Below the pieces are notes generated by a model. The model saw nothing but the letters and a program-made list of their open reading frames with translations. It did not search any database and was not told the DNA's origin. A stretch of DNA of 64,000 nt from Halapricum salinum (GTDB lineage Archaea > Halobacteriota > Halobacteria > Halobacteriales > Haloarculaceae), in the NCBI RefSeq assembly GCF_004799665.1, contig NZ_CP031310.1, positions 426,887 to 490,886 of the forward strand. The letters run 5' to 3'. Positions 16,380 through 25,206 of this stretch are shown piece by piece. The translations under genes were made by a program, and so were the position numbers. Within the stretch, counting starts at the first letter, position 1; each line of letters opens with the position of its first letter.

Positions 16380-17759
16380 TCAGAATTCCGGCTCTTCGAG
16401 GACGAGTGACTGGTCGCGGCCCGGACCGATACCGACGGCGTAGATCGGTGCGCCGAGTTCGTCGCTGATGTATTCGAGGTACGCGCGGGCGTTCTCGTGC
16501 AGCGCCTCGTAGCCCTCCTCGGCCACTTCGTCCCAGTCCTGTTCGGGCCAGCCCTCGAACGTCCGGAAGTTGGCCTCGCAGCGAGCCCACTCTTCGGTCG
16601 TCGCGGGAATCGTCTCCAGTTCCTCGCCGTCGAGCGTGTAGCTGTGGCCGACCTGTAGTTCGTCGAGACCCGCGAGCGTGTCGACGTGGTTGACCGCGAG
16701 TCCCGTGAAGCCGGAGACACGCGCGGCGTGGCGGAGCATCGGCATATCGAGCCAGGCGACCCGGCGCGGCCGACCCGTGACGGTGCCGTACTCGTCGCCC
16801 TCCTCCCGGATGTACGTCGCCAGTTCCTCGTTGTCGCCTTCGCCCTGTTCTTCGTAGCCCGGTGTGTCGCCGACGACGCCGCCTAATTCGGTGGGCATGG
16901 GTCCGCTACCCACACGGGTCAAGTAGGCCTTGACAATCCCGATTACGTCGCCGGAGCCGACGACACCCGGTGCGAGACCGGTGCCGGTACAGGCCCCGCC
17001 GGCGGTCGGGTTCGATGAGGTGACGTAGGGGTAGTTACCGTGATCGATGTCGATGAGCGTCCCCTGTGCGCCTTCGAGCATGACGTTCTTGCCGTCGGCC
17101 ATCGCCTCGGCGAGGAACGCGCTGGCGTTGACGGTCCGGTCCCCGTCGGCGAGGCGCTGTCCGTACTCGCGGTACTCCTCGAACAGCGCGTCGACGTCGA
17201 AGGCGTCGGGATCGTCGAGGTCCTCGACGGAGAGTCCGTAGACGTCCTCGACGACCGCGCGCTTCTGCGGGACGACGTACTCCAGTTTTTCGCGGAGCAC
17301 GTCGGGATCGAGCAGGTCGCCGATCCGGACCCCGCGGCGGCCGGCCTTGTCCTCGTAGGTCGGGCCGATTCCCCGGCCAGTGGTGCCGACCTCCTGGTCG
17401 TCTTCGCTCTTGACGTCCTCTTCGATCCCGTCCAGCACGCGATGGTAGGGGAGGATCGCGTGTGCACGGCGCGCGACGCGAACGTCCGGATCGAGGTCGC
17501 GCTCGCGCAGCGTGTCGATCTCTTCGAACAGCGTGCGCGGGTTGACGACGCAGCCGTTGCCGAGCACGCCGATCTTGCCCCGGACCGCACCGCTGGGGAC
17601 GAGCGATAGCTTGTACGTCTCGCCGCCCTCGACGACGGTGTGGCCGGCGTTGTCTCCGCCCTGGTAGCGAACGACGAGGTCAGCGTCCTCGCCGTAGAGG
17701 TCGACGACACCGCCTTTCCCCTCGTCTCCGAGCTGGGAGCCGACGATCGTGACAGTCAT
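16380..17759 (-). CDS. purA: Adenylosuccinate synthase
   Basis: Catalyses GTP-dependent joining of IMP and aspartate, the first step from IMP to AMP. The 459-residue protein has the P-loop-like GSQLGDEGKG at the N-terminus, YQGGDNAGHTVV, GNGCVVNP, the IMP-binding GRGIGPTYEDKAGRRGVR and the guanine-recognition region near GPGRDQS. The ATG at 17759 is chosen over an adjacent GTG at 17762. It is transcribed alone, divergent from the winged-helix gene across 190 nt. Confidence 0.97.
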   Translation of the reverse strand: MTVTIVGSQLGDEGKGGVVDLYGEDADLVVRYQGGDNAGHTVVEGGETYKLSLVPSGAVRGKIGVLGNGCVVNPRTLFEEIDTLRERDLDPDVRVARRAHAILPYHRVLDGIEEDVKSEDDQEVGTTGRGIGPTYEDKAGRRGVRIGDLLDPDVLREKLEYVVPQKRAVVEDVYGLSVEDLDDPDAFDVDALFEEYREYGQRLADGDRTVNASAFLAEAMADGKNVMLEGAQGTLIDIDHGNYPYVTSSNPTAGGACTGTGLAPGVVGSGDVIGIVKAYLTRVGSGPMPTELGGVVGDTPGYEEQGEGDNEELATYIREEGDEYGTVTGRPRRVAWLDMPMLRHAARVSGFTGLAVNHVDTLAGLDELQVGHSYTLDGEELETIPATTEEWARCEANFRTFEGWPEQDWDEVAEEGYEALHENARAYLEYISDELGAPIYAVGIGPGRDQSLVLEEPEF

Positions 17760-17918
17760 CACGGCCGAATTCCGCCCACCCGGGTAAACAGATTACGGTC
17801 CGTCCTCCGCTTCAACTGTCATCATATACCATGCCGGATTGCGAGTGAATGTATCACAACGTGTAAATAGGCCGACGCTGTAGTTCGCTACAGCGGTTTC
17901 TGGCCGGAAATACAACAA

Positions 17919-17928
17919 CATTTAAACC
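17919..17928 (+). promoter_or_regulatory. TATA box of the winged-helix regulator gene
   Basis: CATTTAAACC is centred about 30 nt before the ATG at 17954, with upstream AAATACAACAA as a purine-rich BRE-like element. The message is probably leaderless. The rest of the 190-nt divergent region toward purA shows AT-rich patches but no further clear element. Confidence 0.6.
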
Positions 17929-17953
17929 CTGGGCTCACAAGTTAACAAATGCC

Positions 17954-18259
17954 ATGATAGACCGGCTTGAGAAGGAAGTCGACATGCTGGAGCGCCATCT
18001 GCAGGTGTTGCGGATGGTCATCGAGAACGAGCCGATCGGCATCGTCAAGATGTCTAACGAGACCGGCTACCCACATCACAAGGTTCGCTACTCGCTTCGC
18101 GTTCTCGAAGAGGAGAACCTGATCGAGCCCTCGAGCCAGGGTGCGATCACGACCGAGCAGACCGCCGAGTTCGTCGACGACCTCGACGAGAAGATCGATC
18201 ACATCATCGAGAAGCTCGAGGGCATGAAGATCGACGGTGCGGCCGAGATCGAGAACTGA
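17954..18259 (+). CDS. Winged-helix transcriptional regulator
   Basis: A 101-residue protein with a winged-helix domain (LQVLRMVIENEPIGIVKMSN, then GYPHHKVRYSLRVLEEENLIEP) and a C-terminal helical segment likely to dimerise. The sequence is typical of a very conserved haloarchaeal regulator family. It is leaderless from a strong TATA box. Genes on both sides are transcribed away from or toward it, so no target can be inferred from operon structure. Confidence 0.83.
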   Translation: MIDRLEKEVDMLERHLQVLRMVIENEPIGIVKMSNETGYPHHKVRYSLRVLEEENLIEPSSQGAITTEQTAEFVDDLDEKIDHIIEKLEGMKIDGAAEIEN

Positions 18260-18283
18260 GCGATTCCCCGAGTGCCGCCTGTC

Positions 18284-20788
18284 CTACAGTTCCGGGACCG
18301 CGAGGTGAAAGCCGCCGTCTCGTGACTCGACCAGACAGAGGTGGAAGCCGTCTTTTCGCGACAGTCGCACGAAACTCTCGCGTTTGTCACGACTCAAGAT
18401 TCCGCCGCCGGACGCCTCTGCTGCAGTCTCCAGGGCGTCAGGGTCGAAGAAACTCGACGTGACGAAAAAGGCTCCCGCGAGGTGGTCGCTAGACTCGCCG
18501 ACTCGCGTTGCCGCCGTCACGAGATTGGTCATCATCTCGTCGGTCGCGGCCTCACGTGAGTCGTTGAGGTTCGTCACGACCAGCGGGTTGCCCATCCGAT
18601 CGCGTAACACGACGTCGAAGTGTTCCTGTGTTCGTTGCTCTTCGCCTTCCTCGGTGACCGAGACGGTGACGGAACCGTTCAGTTCGGCGCGGTCGATCCG
18701 GGGAAGCGCGTCGTAGAGGTCCGCGAGCGCGTTCTGGTGGCCAGTGTCCCGAATCTCGTACAACAGCGTGCTGACGACCCAGTCGACGAATCGATAGTGG
18801 AGCGTCTCGAAGAGAAACTCCTCGAAAGGGCGGCCGTCAACGGCCGCCTCGTCGGCCTCGAAGCCAGTATGATACTCCAGGTTGAGGTTCGCGTCGACCG
18901 CTTCGGCGTCCACCGAGCCGTCGTGGGCACTCTTCAGCGTCGCGTCGCCCTTCGATTCGTACCTGACGAAGAGATTCGTCCCGTCGATGGCCTGTGCCGG
19001 ACTGAGCGACGTTTCTGCGGCTGGAGCGGTCTCCGAGGGACTCTCGCGCTCGTCGAGTTCCTGGCGGAGTTGCTCGATTTCGGCCTGGAGTTCGTCTCGC
19101 TCGGTGCGCACGCGATCGAGTTCCGCCTGTAACTGGTCGCGTTCTTCGGTGAGTGCGTCACGTTCAGACGCCAGTTCGTCCCGGGTGGCTTCCAGATCCG
19201 CGCGTTCGGTCTCCAGTTCGTCGAGTCGACGCTGGAGATCTTCGATCTCCGCCTGTGCCTCTTCGAGTTCGGCGTTCGTATCCGGCTCTCGACTACCCGG
19301 CGCCGAACGGCGAGTACCCCTCTCGCGTGCCTGCTGGCCCGTCGACTGCGACGGGGGCGCCTGGCTTTGCTCGCTGTCGCTGCCGTCGGGCGTCCACGTT
19401 CGCTCGGGGTCGACCGACGGGATCGTCCGATGTTCGAGTTCAGCCGTCTCCCCCGACGGCGTCTCCTCGGAGATCGCTCGCTCGGCGACCTCGGTCGCTC
19501 TGTCGGTTGCCTCCGATCGCTCGGATCGCCGGTCTCGCCCGCGCTGGTCTCGCTCGGGTTCCCTGCTCTCTGTCACCGGCTCCTGGGACCTCCGTGAGCG
19601 ATTCGCCCCCGATCGGGGACTCTCGTCGACAGGCTGCTGGCGGCGACGGTCCGATGGCTGACCCGTCTCCGATCGTGTTTCGTGGCCCTCGCGGTCGTCG
19701 CGACGGCGCTGGGGTGACTCGCCGTGCGAGGACTGGCGTGGCTCGGTTTCGCGCCGGGGCCGCTCTGATCCGCTGTCCGCCGGCCGCCTCGGCTCGTCCT
19801 CCGGGGAGCGACTGGATTCGCTGCCCGGTCGCTGACTCGACTCGCGATCCGACGAGTTACGCGTCCGCCCAGCAGTCGATTCACCCGACGAGTCCGCTCC
19901 GCGTGAGGGGTCCCGATTGCTCCGCCGAGCGGGTCCGTCCGGGTCCGTGCTGGTGCTCGCCGACTGCTGCTGGGATGTCCGCTCGGGATCGCCCGAACGT
20001 TCACTCCGGCCGGCCCGCTTCTCACTCGGAGCGCCCTCCCGCGTCGAAGGCTCTCCCGCGTCCCTGTCCGCGGTTTCAGCTCCCTCCGTGGTATCCCTCG
20101 TCGCGGCCCCCGAACCAGACTCCGGCGCCGTCCCGGAGGACGCCGACCCGGAGTCGGGCTGTCCGTCAGGTTCCGAGGCGGGTTCGTCAGCCGACTCGTT
20201 CGTGGGCACGGCCGACGCACTACCGTCGTCGTCTGGCGGTTCCGGTTCTGGAATCTCGATCGGGTCGACTGCTGCTGGGCGGACTTCGTAGATGCCGACT
20301 TCCTCGTCAGCCTGTTCGAAGGCTTCCTCGTCGGTGATGAGTCGCTCTGACTCGCCGACGAACGCGACACTCATCGACTTGCCGCCGTGGTAAACCACGT
20401 AGTAGTCGCCGCTGAGGACGTTTTCGGACAGTTCGACGTATCCAGTGAATCCGCCCTCGGAGAGTTGCTGGTCAGCCTCGGCGAGTGCCGTCTCTTCGCT
20501 GTAATATTTCGCGCGTACCTCGTCGCTTCGCTCTTGCATCACAGCAAGCAACGGCAGCGCGGCCGTCGGCGCCTCGTAGACTGTTCCCGTAGCGTCTTCG
20601 AAGTCCTCGATCGATCCGCCGAGGACGCCGACGACTGTGCCGTTGAGCATGTAGAGCGTCGCTCGTCCCGCCGTGATCGCTCCGGAGAACGAACGGTCGG
20701 CCAGTGTGTGCAACTCCTCGTAGCCGTCGGAGAAGGGGCGCGAGTCCCACTCGTCGACACGGTCGGCCGTGCGCGTCGTCATTGTCAT
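18284..20788 (-). CDS. Large coiled-coil protein with disordered Ser/Arg-rich centre (DUF7527-like)
   Basis: An 834-residue protein in four parts. Residues 1-185 form a globular domain (EWDSRPFSDGYEELHTLADR, YYVVYHGGKSMSVAFVG). About 190-480 is a low-complexity Ser/Arg/Glu/Asp/Pro-rich linker. About 485-590 is a heptad-rich coiled coil (AEIEDLQRRLDELETERADL onward). About 600-834 is a second globular domain. I recall the N-terminal region as DUF7527. A TATA box at 20807-20817 makes ATG 20788 leaderless. No enzyme motif; possibly a structural or scaffolding protein. Confidence 0.8.
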   Translation of the reverse strand: MTMTTRTADRVDEWDSRPFSDGYEELHTLADRSFSGAITAGRATLYMLNGTVVGVLGGSIEDFEDATGTVYEAPTAALPLLAVMQERSDEVRAKYYSEETALAEADQQLSEGGFTGYVELSENVLSGDYYVVYHGGKSMSVAFVGESERLITDEEAFEQADEEVGIYEVRPAAVDPIEIPEPEPPDDDGSASAVPTNESADEPASEPDGQPDSGSASSGTAPESGSGAATRDTTEGAETADRDAGEPSTREGAPSEKRAGRSERSGDPERTSQQQSASTSTDPDGPARRSNRDPSRGADSSGESTAGRTRNSSDRESSQRPGSESSRSPEDEPRRPADSGSERPRRETEPRQSSHGESPQRRRDDREGHETRSETGQPSDRRRQQPVDESPRSGANRSRRSQEPVTESREPERDQRGRDRRSERSEATDRATEVAERAISEETPSGETAELEHRTIPSVDPERTWTPDGSDSEQSQAPPSQSTGQQARERGTRRSAPGSREPDTNAELEEAQAEIEDLQRRLDELETERADLEATRDELASERDALTEERDQLQAELDRVRTERDELQAEIEQLRQELDERESPSETAPAAETSLSPAQAIDGTNLFVRYESKGDATLKSAHDGSVDAEAVDANLNLEYHTGFEADEAAVDGRPFEEFLFETLHYRFVDWVVSTLLYEIRDTGHQNALADLYDALPRIDRAELNGSVTVSVTEEGEEQRTQEHFDVVLRDRMGNPLVVTNLNDSREAATDEMMTNLVTAATRVGESSDHLAGAFFVTSSFFDPDALETAAEASGGGILSRDKRESFVRLSRKDGFHLCLVESRDGGFHLAVPEL

Positions 20789-20872
20789 GGACAAGTCGTA
20801 TGTGGGCCAAATACTTTGCGCCGCGTCAGACACAATCGGTGCGCCTTTTTCCGTGGACGCCCAAACGGGGAT

Positions 20873-21283
20873 ATGAACGAGAAACCGGGAGTCAGCGATC
20901 GCTACCGGATGGCCAGTCCGTGGCCGCTGTTTGTCGCACTCGGATTCGCACTATCTGAAGTCGGGATCGTACTCGGCGTCTTCCCGATCGCCGTCGGGGG
21001 CGTGCTCCTGTTCGGTGGCAGCGTCGCCGGAATTCTCACCGAGTCGGGGTACGCATCACATCTCTGGAAGACGGCGATGGCGGTCGGTGGTGGACTCCTG
21101 GTCGTCGCACTGGTGCTGGCCATCATCCAGGGACAGTTCGAGGCCGCTGCGGTGTCTGGTGCGATCGAGACACCGAACGAACCCGGCTATCGACTCCTCA
21201 GCCGTGGCGTCGCCATCGCGGTCGCAGGCGTTCTTCTCGGGGCCTTGGGCCTCTCGCAGATGGGGCGCTACGCCGGTCGGTAG
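20873..21283 (+). CDS. Cox-cluster membrane protein
   Basis: A 136-residue protein with four predicted helices. The segment SPWPLFVALGFALSEVGIVL, then GVFPIAVGGVLLFGGSVAGI, is typical of the proteins called cox cluster protein in haloarchaea, always found near terminal oxidase genes. Transcription probably starts from the T-rich TATA element at 20844-20850, about 26 nt before the ATG. It precedes the DUF6684 gene and coxA on the same strand, supporting an accessory role in oxidase assembly. Confidence 0.83.
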   Translation: MNEKPGVSDRYRMASPWPLFVALGFALSEVGIVLGVFPIAVGGVLLFGGSVAGILTESGYASHLWKTAMAVGGGLLVVALVLAIIQGQFEAAAVSGAIETPNEPGYRLLSRGVAIAVAGVLLGALGLSQMGRYAGR

Positions 21284-21340
21284 GGACCACCACGGACGCG
21301 AACCAACAGCCTATTTACTCGCCTCTGCTATGGCTGGCAT

Positions 21341-21637
21341 ATGGACAGGTCAATCTTCGATCGGGACACGTTGCTCGACCTGACGGTCAACGTCATCCCC
21401 CTCGGTATCCTGGCGTTCTTCCTCGTCGTATTCCTGGTGTACGCACCTGGACCGTTCGCGTTCGATTCGGTGTTCACGACTGTCCAGCTGGCGATCGTCT
21501 TCACCACGTTCGTCTTGCTGGCTGTGCTGACCTACTACGCCGGGAAGGCAATCGCTGGCGCGGAGAAGGAACTGGGGACCCACGCCGAGACCACGACGAT
21601 CGAACCCGACGGCGCAGCCTCCGACGACGAACCATAA
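21341..21637 (+). CDS. DUF6684-family cox-cluster membrane protein
   Basis: A 98-residue protein with two transmembrane helices (about 14-34 and 45-68) and an acidic cytoplasmic tail ending DGAASDDEP. It begins MDRSIFDRDTLLDLTVNVIP, which matches my memory of DUF6684, a family linked to haloarchaeal cytochrome oxidase genes. It lies 84 nt before coxA and is probably co-expressed with it. The molecular role is unknown. Confidence 0.82.
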   Translation: MDRSIFDRDTLLDLTVNVIPLGILAFFLVVFLVYAPGPFAFDSVFTTVQLAIVFTTFVLLAVLTYYAGKAIAGAEKELGTHAETTTIEPDGAASDDEP

Positions 21638-21721
21638 AGTGCCCCCGTTATCACGGGTCGAACTGAAACCATTGCCGATCGATCCAATCCTTTCTTTACC
21701 CCCCGGTCCTGAGAGGCCCAT

Positions 21722-23500
21722 ATGGCAAGCGGACAGCTCGCGATAACTGTGCTGATGGGGCTACTCCTCATCGTCGTCGCCGCCGTTCTCACCCGGATCG
21801 AGAACTGGCGGTCGTACACGCCACTGGCGGGCGGCGGCGGGGGCCTCATCGGCGAGGACAGCGGGTATGGACACGCAGAGAAACCAGCGGGGATCACACG
21901 CTGGCTCACGACGGTCGACCACAAGGACATCGGCCTCCTCTACGGCCTCTACGCGCTGATCGCGTTCGCCGTCGGCGGGATCATGGTCATGCTGATGCGG
22001 GTCGAGCTCCTGTGGCCGGGCGTCGACATCCTCGAGACGCAGACGTACAACGCCTTCCTGACTAGCCACGGGATCACTATGCTGTTCCTGTTCGGGACGC
22101 CGATCATCGCCGCGTTCGGGAACTACTTCATCCCGCTTCTGATCGGGGCGGACGACATGGCGTTCCCGCGGATCAACGCCATCGCCTTCTGGCTACTCCC
22201 GCCCGGGGCACTCCTGATCTGGGGCGGCTTCCTCATCCCGGGTATCGCACCCGCGCAGACGTCCTGGACGATGTACGCGCCGTTGTCGGCAGGAGCCGGG
22301 ACGGAGTCGGTCGGCGGCGTCGGCGCGGACATGATGTTGCTTGGACTGCACCTCACCGGCGTCTCGGCGACGATGGGGGCGATCAACTTCATCGCGACCA
22401 TCTTCACCGAGCGTGACGACGACGTGACCTGGGCGAATCTGGACATCTTCTCCTGGACGATGCTCACCCAGTCGGGGCTAATTCTGTTCGCATTCCCGCT
22501 GCTGGGCAGCGCGCTGGTCATGCTGCTGATGGACCGTAATCTCGGGACGACCTTCTTCGCTGTCGAGGGCGGTGGGGCACTGCTGTGGCAACACCTGTTC
22601 TGGTTCTTCGGCCACCCCGAAGTGTACATACTGGTGTTACCCCCGATGGGGCTGGTCAGTTACATAATCCCGCGCTTTTCGGGGCGGAAGCTGTTCGGGT
22701 TCAAGTTCGTCGTCTACTCGACGCTGGCGATCGGTGTGCTCAGCTTCGGCGTCTGGGCACACCACATGTTCTCGACGGGAATGGACCCGCGCCTGCAGGC
22801 CTCGTTCATGGCTGTCTCGTTGGCGATCGCGATACCATCCGCAGTCAAGACGTTCAACTGGATCACGACGATGTGGAACGGGAAGATCAAGCTGACGACG
22901 CCGATGCTGTTCTGTATCGGCTTCGTCGCGAACTTCATCATCGGCGGTGTGACCGGCGTGTTCCTCGCCGCAGTGCCCGTCGACTCGATGCTGCTGCACG
23001 ACACCTACTACGTCGTGGGCCACTTCCACTACGTGATCATGGGTGCGATCGCCTTTGCGATCTTCGCGGGCGTCTACTACTGGTTCCCGATCTACACGGG
23101 TCGGATGTACCAGAAGACCCTGGGCAAGTGGCACTTCTGGCTGACGATGGTCGGGACGAACATCACGTTCTTCGGGATGCTCATCCTGGGCTACCTGGGA
23201 ATGCCGCGCCGGTACGCGACGTACAACTTCGCGATCGGTCCGACCGACGTCTTCAGCATCCTCCATCAGTCGGCCACGGTCGGCGCGTTCCTGCTGCTGA
23301 TCGGCCAGCTGATCTTCGTCTGGAACGTCGTCTCCTCCTGGAAGGAGGGCCAGCGGATCACCGACGGCGATCCGTGGAACCTCAAGGAGGACGACCTCTA
23401 CAGTCGCGAGTTCCGCTGGTTCGAACGCCGCCGTGAGGACGATATCGCCCTGGCGGACGGGGGCGAGGAATCCGCGGATGCGGATTCCGAGCAACGGTAG
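21722..23500 (+). CDS. coxA: Cytochrome c oxidase-type terminal oxidase subunit I
   Basis: The heme-copper catalytic subunit of an A1-type oxidase, 592 residues with 12 or more helices. Heme a ligand SHGITMLF, D-channel entrance IGADDMAFPRIN, the CuB/Tyr crosslink motif FGHPEVYI with the channel Glu, the CuB histidines in VWAHHMFSTG, K-channel Lys in SAVKTFNW, and heme ligands in YVVGHFHYV are all present. An N-terminal extra helix precedes the conserved TTVDHKDIG. No subunit II or III gene is found within the window. Confidence 0.96.
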   Translation: MASGQLAITVLMGLLLIVVAAVLTRIENWRSYTPLAGGGGGLIGEDSGYGHAEKPAGITRWLTTVDHKDIGLLYGLYALIAFAVGGIMVMLMRVELLWPGVDILETQTYNAFLTSHGITMLFLFGTPIIAAFGNYFIPLLIGADDMAFPRINAIAFWLLPPGALLIWGGFLIPGIAPAQTSWTMYAPLSAGAGTESVGGVGADMMLLGLHLTGVSATMGAINFIATIFTERDDDVTWANLDIFSWTMLTQSGLILFAFPLLGSALVMLLMDRNLGTTFFAVEGGGALLWQHLFWFFGHPEVYILVLPPMGLVSYIIPRFSGRKLFGFKFVVYSTLAIGVLSFGVWAHHMFSTGMDPRLQASFMAVSLAIAIPSAVKTFNWITTMWNGKIKLTTPMLFCIGFVANFIIGGVTGVFLAAVPVDSMLLHDTYYVVGHFHYVIMGAIAFAIFAGVYYWFPIYTGRMYQKTLGKWHFWLTMVGTNITFFGMLILGYLGMPRRYATYNFAIGPTDVFSILHQSATVGAFLLLIGQLIFVWNVVSSWKEGQRITDGDPWNLKEDDLYSREFRWFERRREDDIALADGGEESADADSEQR

Positions 23501-23543
23501 ATCTACGATCTACCGGCAGTCCAAAATTGCGGGTTGATTTTGG
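23495..23543. terminator. Paired hairpins between convergent coxA and lipoprotein genes
   Basis: CGGTAGATC-TAC-GATCTACCG (23495-23515) is a perfect 9-bp stem that includes the coxA stop codon. CCAAAAT and ATTTTGG (23521-23543) form a second, T-flanked stem. The lipoprotein gene on the other strand ends at 23553. The two elements probably act as a bidirectional terminator or 3' stabiliser. Confidence 0.65.
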
Positions 23544-23552
23544 AGCGACCGA

Positions 23553-24134
23553 CTATTCTTCGACCACGATCGACGACTCTGCAGTGACGACGACAGTGAA
23601 CCCCCACGTGAACGACGTGTCGCCGTCGAACGTCGTTTCGTCGTCGGGATCGAGGGCGTACTCCTGCGAAAATTCGTACGAGTCGTTGGGCCAGCAGGCA
23701 GTGTTAGAGTCGTGATTTAGCACGGCATACTCTTTCGAGACCGTCTCACGAGGCTCGAATCGATGGCCCGCTATCGCCGGCAAGACAGTCGGGATCGTGC
23801 GCCAGCAGTCGTCTTCTCGCCTCGGCGGGGGCGTGGAGTCGAGCACCAGCGCCGAACCGTCGGCCCTCGCCTGTGGGGTCGGGAACGGAAAGTCGTCGTT
23901 CGGGGTCGTGAGGACGTGCGTCGTGTCGTCGGTGTTCGTTACCGCGAGGTCGATCACTGGAGGCCGAGAGACAGTCGGTTCGGCGGCCACGACGCTCGCT
24001 TGGAACTGGAACGGGTGCTGGCCCGACGCTGTCTGTGTCGTCGTGGTCGACTGCCCCTCCGGGCGAGAGACACAGCCAGCGAGGGCGAGTCCCCCGACCA
24101 GCGACGTCTCAGCGAGGAAGCGACGGCGGTCCAT
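23553..24134 (-). CDS. Tat-exported lipoprotein of unknown function
   Basis: A 193-residue secreted protein with a twin-arginine signal (MDRRRFLAETSL) and lipobox LAGC. The mature part, after a Thr-rich linker, is an all-beta domain of the type that recognises or stabilises extracellular ligands (IDLAVTNTDDTTHVLTTPND). Cys residues near 119 and 156 could form a disulfide. It faces coxA from the opposite strand. No specific function is recognised. Confidence 0.8.
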   Translation of the reverse strand: MDRRRFLAETSLVGGLALAGCVSRPEGQSTTTTQTASGQHPFQFQASVVAAEPTVSRPPVIDLAVTNTDDTTHVLTTPNDDFPFPTPQARADGSALVLDSTPPPRREDDCWRTIPTVLPAIAGHRFEPRETVSKEYAVLNHDSNTACWPNDSYEFSQEYALDPDDETTFDGDTSFTWGFTVVVTAESSIVVEE

Positions 24135-24191
24135 ACAGGCGGCTTCTGGAAAGAGCAGTAAATGCTTTGGGCGCGTGACAATGGCGAGTGG

Positions 24192-24665
24192 CTACGAGTC
24201 AGTGGGGCTGTCCGCACGCGTCACGTACAGCAATGCTGCGAAGACGAGGATAGCAGCCACCTCGACGACGATCGCGCCAAGTTCTGCCGGCCCGGCCAGA
24301 AGATGGTCCAGGAACCACTGGACAGAGACCGTCTCGTTCGCTGCTCGTTGCTCGCCAAAGAGGATGAACTCCCGATGGCCGAGCAAGTGCCAGAGGTAGT
24401 AGCCGACAACGTACCCAGCCATCAGGAGGGTGCCGGCGGCGTAGAACGGGCGACGATTCTCGCGTGTGTGAGCGTAGGCGATGCCGCCGAGCAGTACGAT
24501 CCCAGAGACGATGAGTAGCGGATAGCGAGCGCCCGCCCGGAGGGGGATTCCGGCCTCGAACCAACTCGACCAGCCCAGCACGCCGACGACGACGTGGATC
24601 ATCGCCGCGACGACGACGAGCTGGACGGCGAGGAACTCCAGCACGAAGATTCGATCGTCGGTCAT
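24192..24665 (-). CDS. Four-helix membrane protein with conserved-looking histidines
   Basis: A 157-residue integral membrane protein with about four helices (8-28, 45-65, 78-97, 130-150). His residues sit in or next to helices: AAMIHVVVG, YYLWHLLGHRE and FLDHLLAG. This arrangement invites a heme- or metal-related role, especially beside oxidase genes, but no known family was identified with confidence. It is transcribed away from coxA. Confidence 0.72.
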   Translation of the reverse strand: MTDDRIFVLEFLAVQLVVVAAMIHVVVGVLGWSSWFEAGIPLRAGARYPLLIVSGIVLLGGIAYAHTRENRRPFYAAGTLLMAGYVVGYYLWHLLGHREFILFGEQRAANETVSVQWFLDHLLAGPAELGAIVVEVAAILVFAALLYVTRADSPTDS

Positions 24666-24734
24666 TGCTCGAACTCAGGCACGGGTGGATTTAATCTCCC
24701 CGTCTCGGGACGCTCGGGCGCCGCCGGCACACGA

Positions 24735-24821
24735 TCACCCCGCGATGAGCGCGACCCCGGCGACGAACATCATGAACGCGATCAGCGCGAGGACGATGAA
24801 CAGCAGATCCTTGTCGGACAT
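24735..24821 (-). CDS. 28-residue single-helix membrane microprotein
   Basis: An ATG preceded by AAAGGGAGAGAT, a strong Shine-Dalgarno, starts MSDKDLLFIVLALIAFMMFV and ends AGVALIAG before TGA. The whole peptide after the first five residues is one hydrophobic helix. Its position in the cox neighbourhood resembles the tiny single-helix subunits of ba3-type and other heme-copper oxidases. Expression is inferred from the ribosome-binding site and the clean hydrophobic reading. Confidence 0.65.
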   Translation of the reverse strand: MSDKDLLFIVLALIAFMMFVAGVALIAG

Positions 24822-24879
24822 ATCTCTCCCTTTGGACTCGAAGTGAAAAGACTAATCGCTCTCGGCCCGAACGACCGAT

Positions 24880-25152
24880 GTGACAGAATCTACCGCCTCG
24901 CGGTGGCAGGGCCGGCGCGTCCTCTACGTCGTCTACGCCACGGTCGTCACCATCGCCGCGCTCATGGGGTTCATCATTGGAACGATCAACCCCGACGGGC
25001 TGAATCCCGTGCTCTTCGGCGTTATCGAGCTTCCGCCGACACCTGTCGGGATGGTCGTCTTCGGCGTCATCTACGTGAGTATCGGCCTCGGTGCGCTCAT
25101 GCTCACCGTCGAGTTCGTCGCCGAGCGCTTCGACGACAAGCGCGTGGAGTGA
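24880..25152 (+). CDS. Cox-cluster two-helix membrane protein (DUF7520-like)
   Basis: A 90-residue protein with two to three transmembrane helices (about 14-36 and 56-78) starting from GTG, since the overlapping ATG is followed at once by a stop. The segment VLFGVIELPPTPVGMVVFGV matches my memory of DUF7520, which occurs near haloarchaeal oxidase genes. It ends 54 nt before the 2H phosphoesterase gene. Function unknown. Confidence 0.75.
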   Translation: MTESTASRWQGRRVLYVVYATVVTIAALMGFIIGTINPDGLNPVLFGVIELPPTPVGMVVFGVIYVSIGLGALMLTVEFVAERFDDKRVE

Positions 25153-25206
25153 CAGACACGCGCTGGCGGAAGCCTTTTGCTCGTGGCTGGGCCAGCCCGG
25201 AGCACG

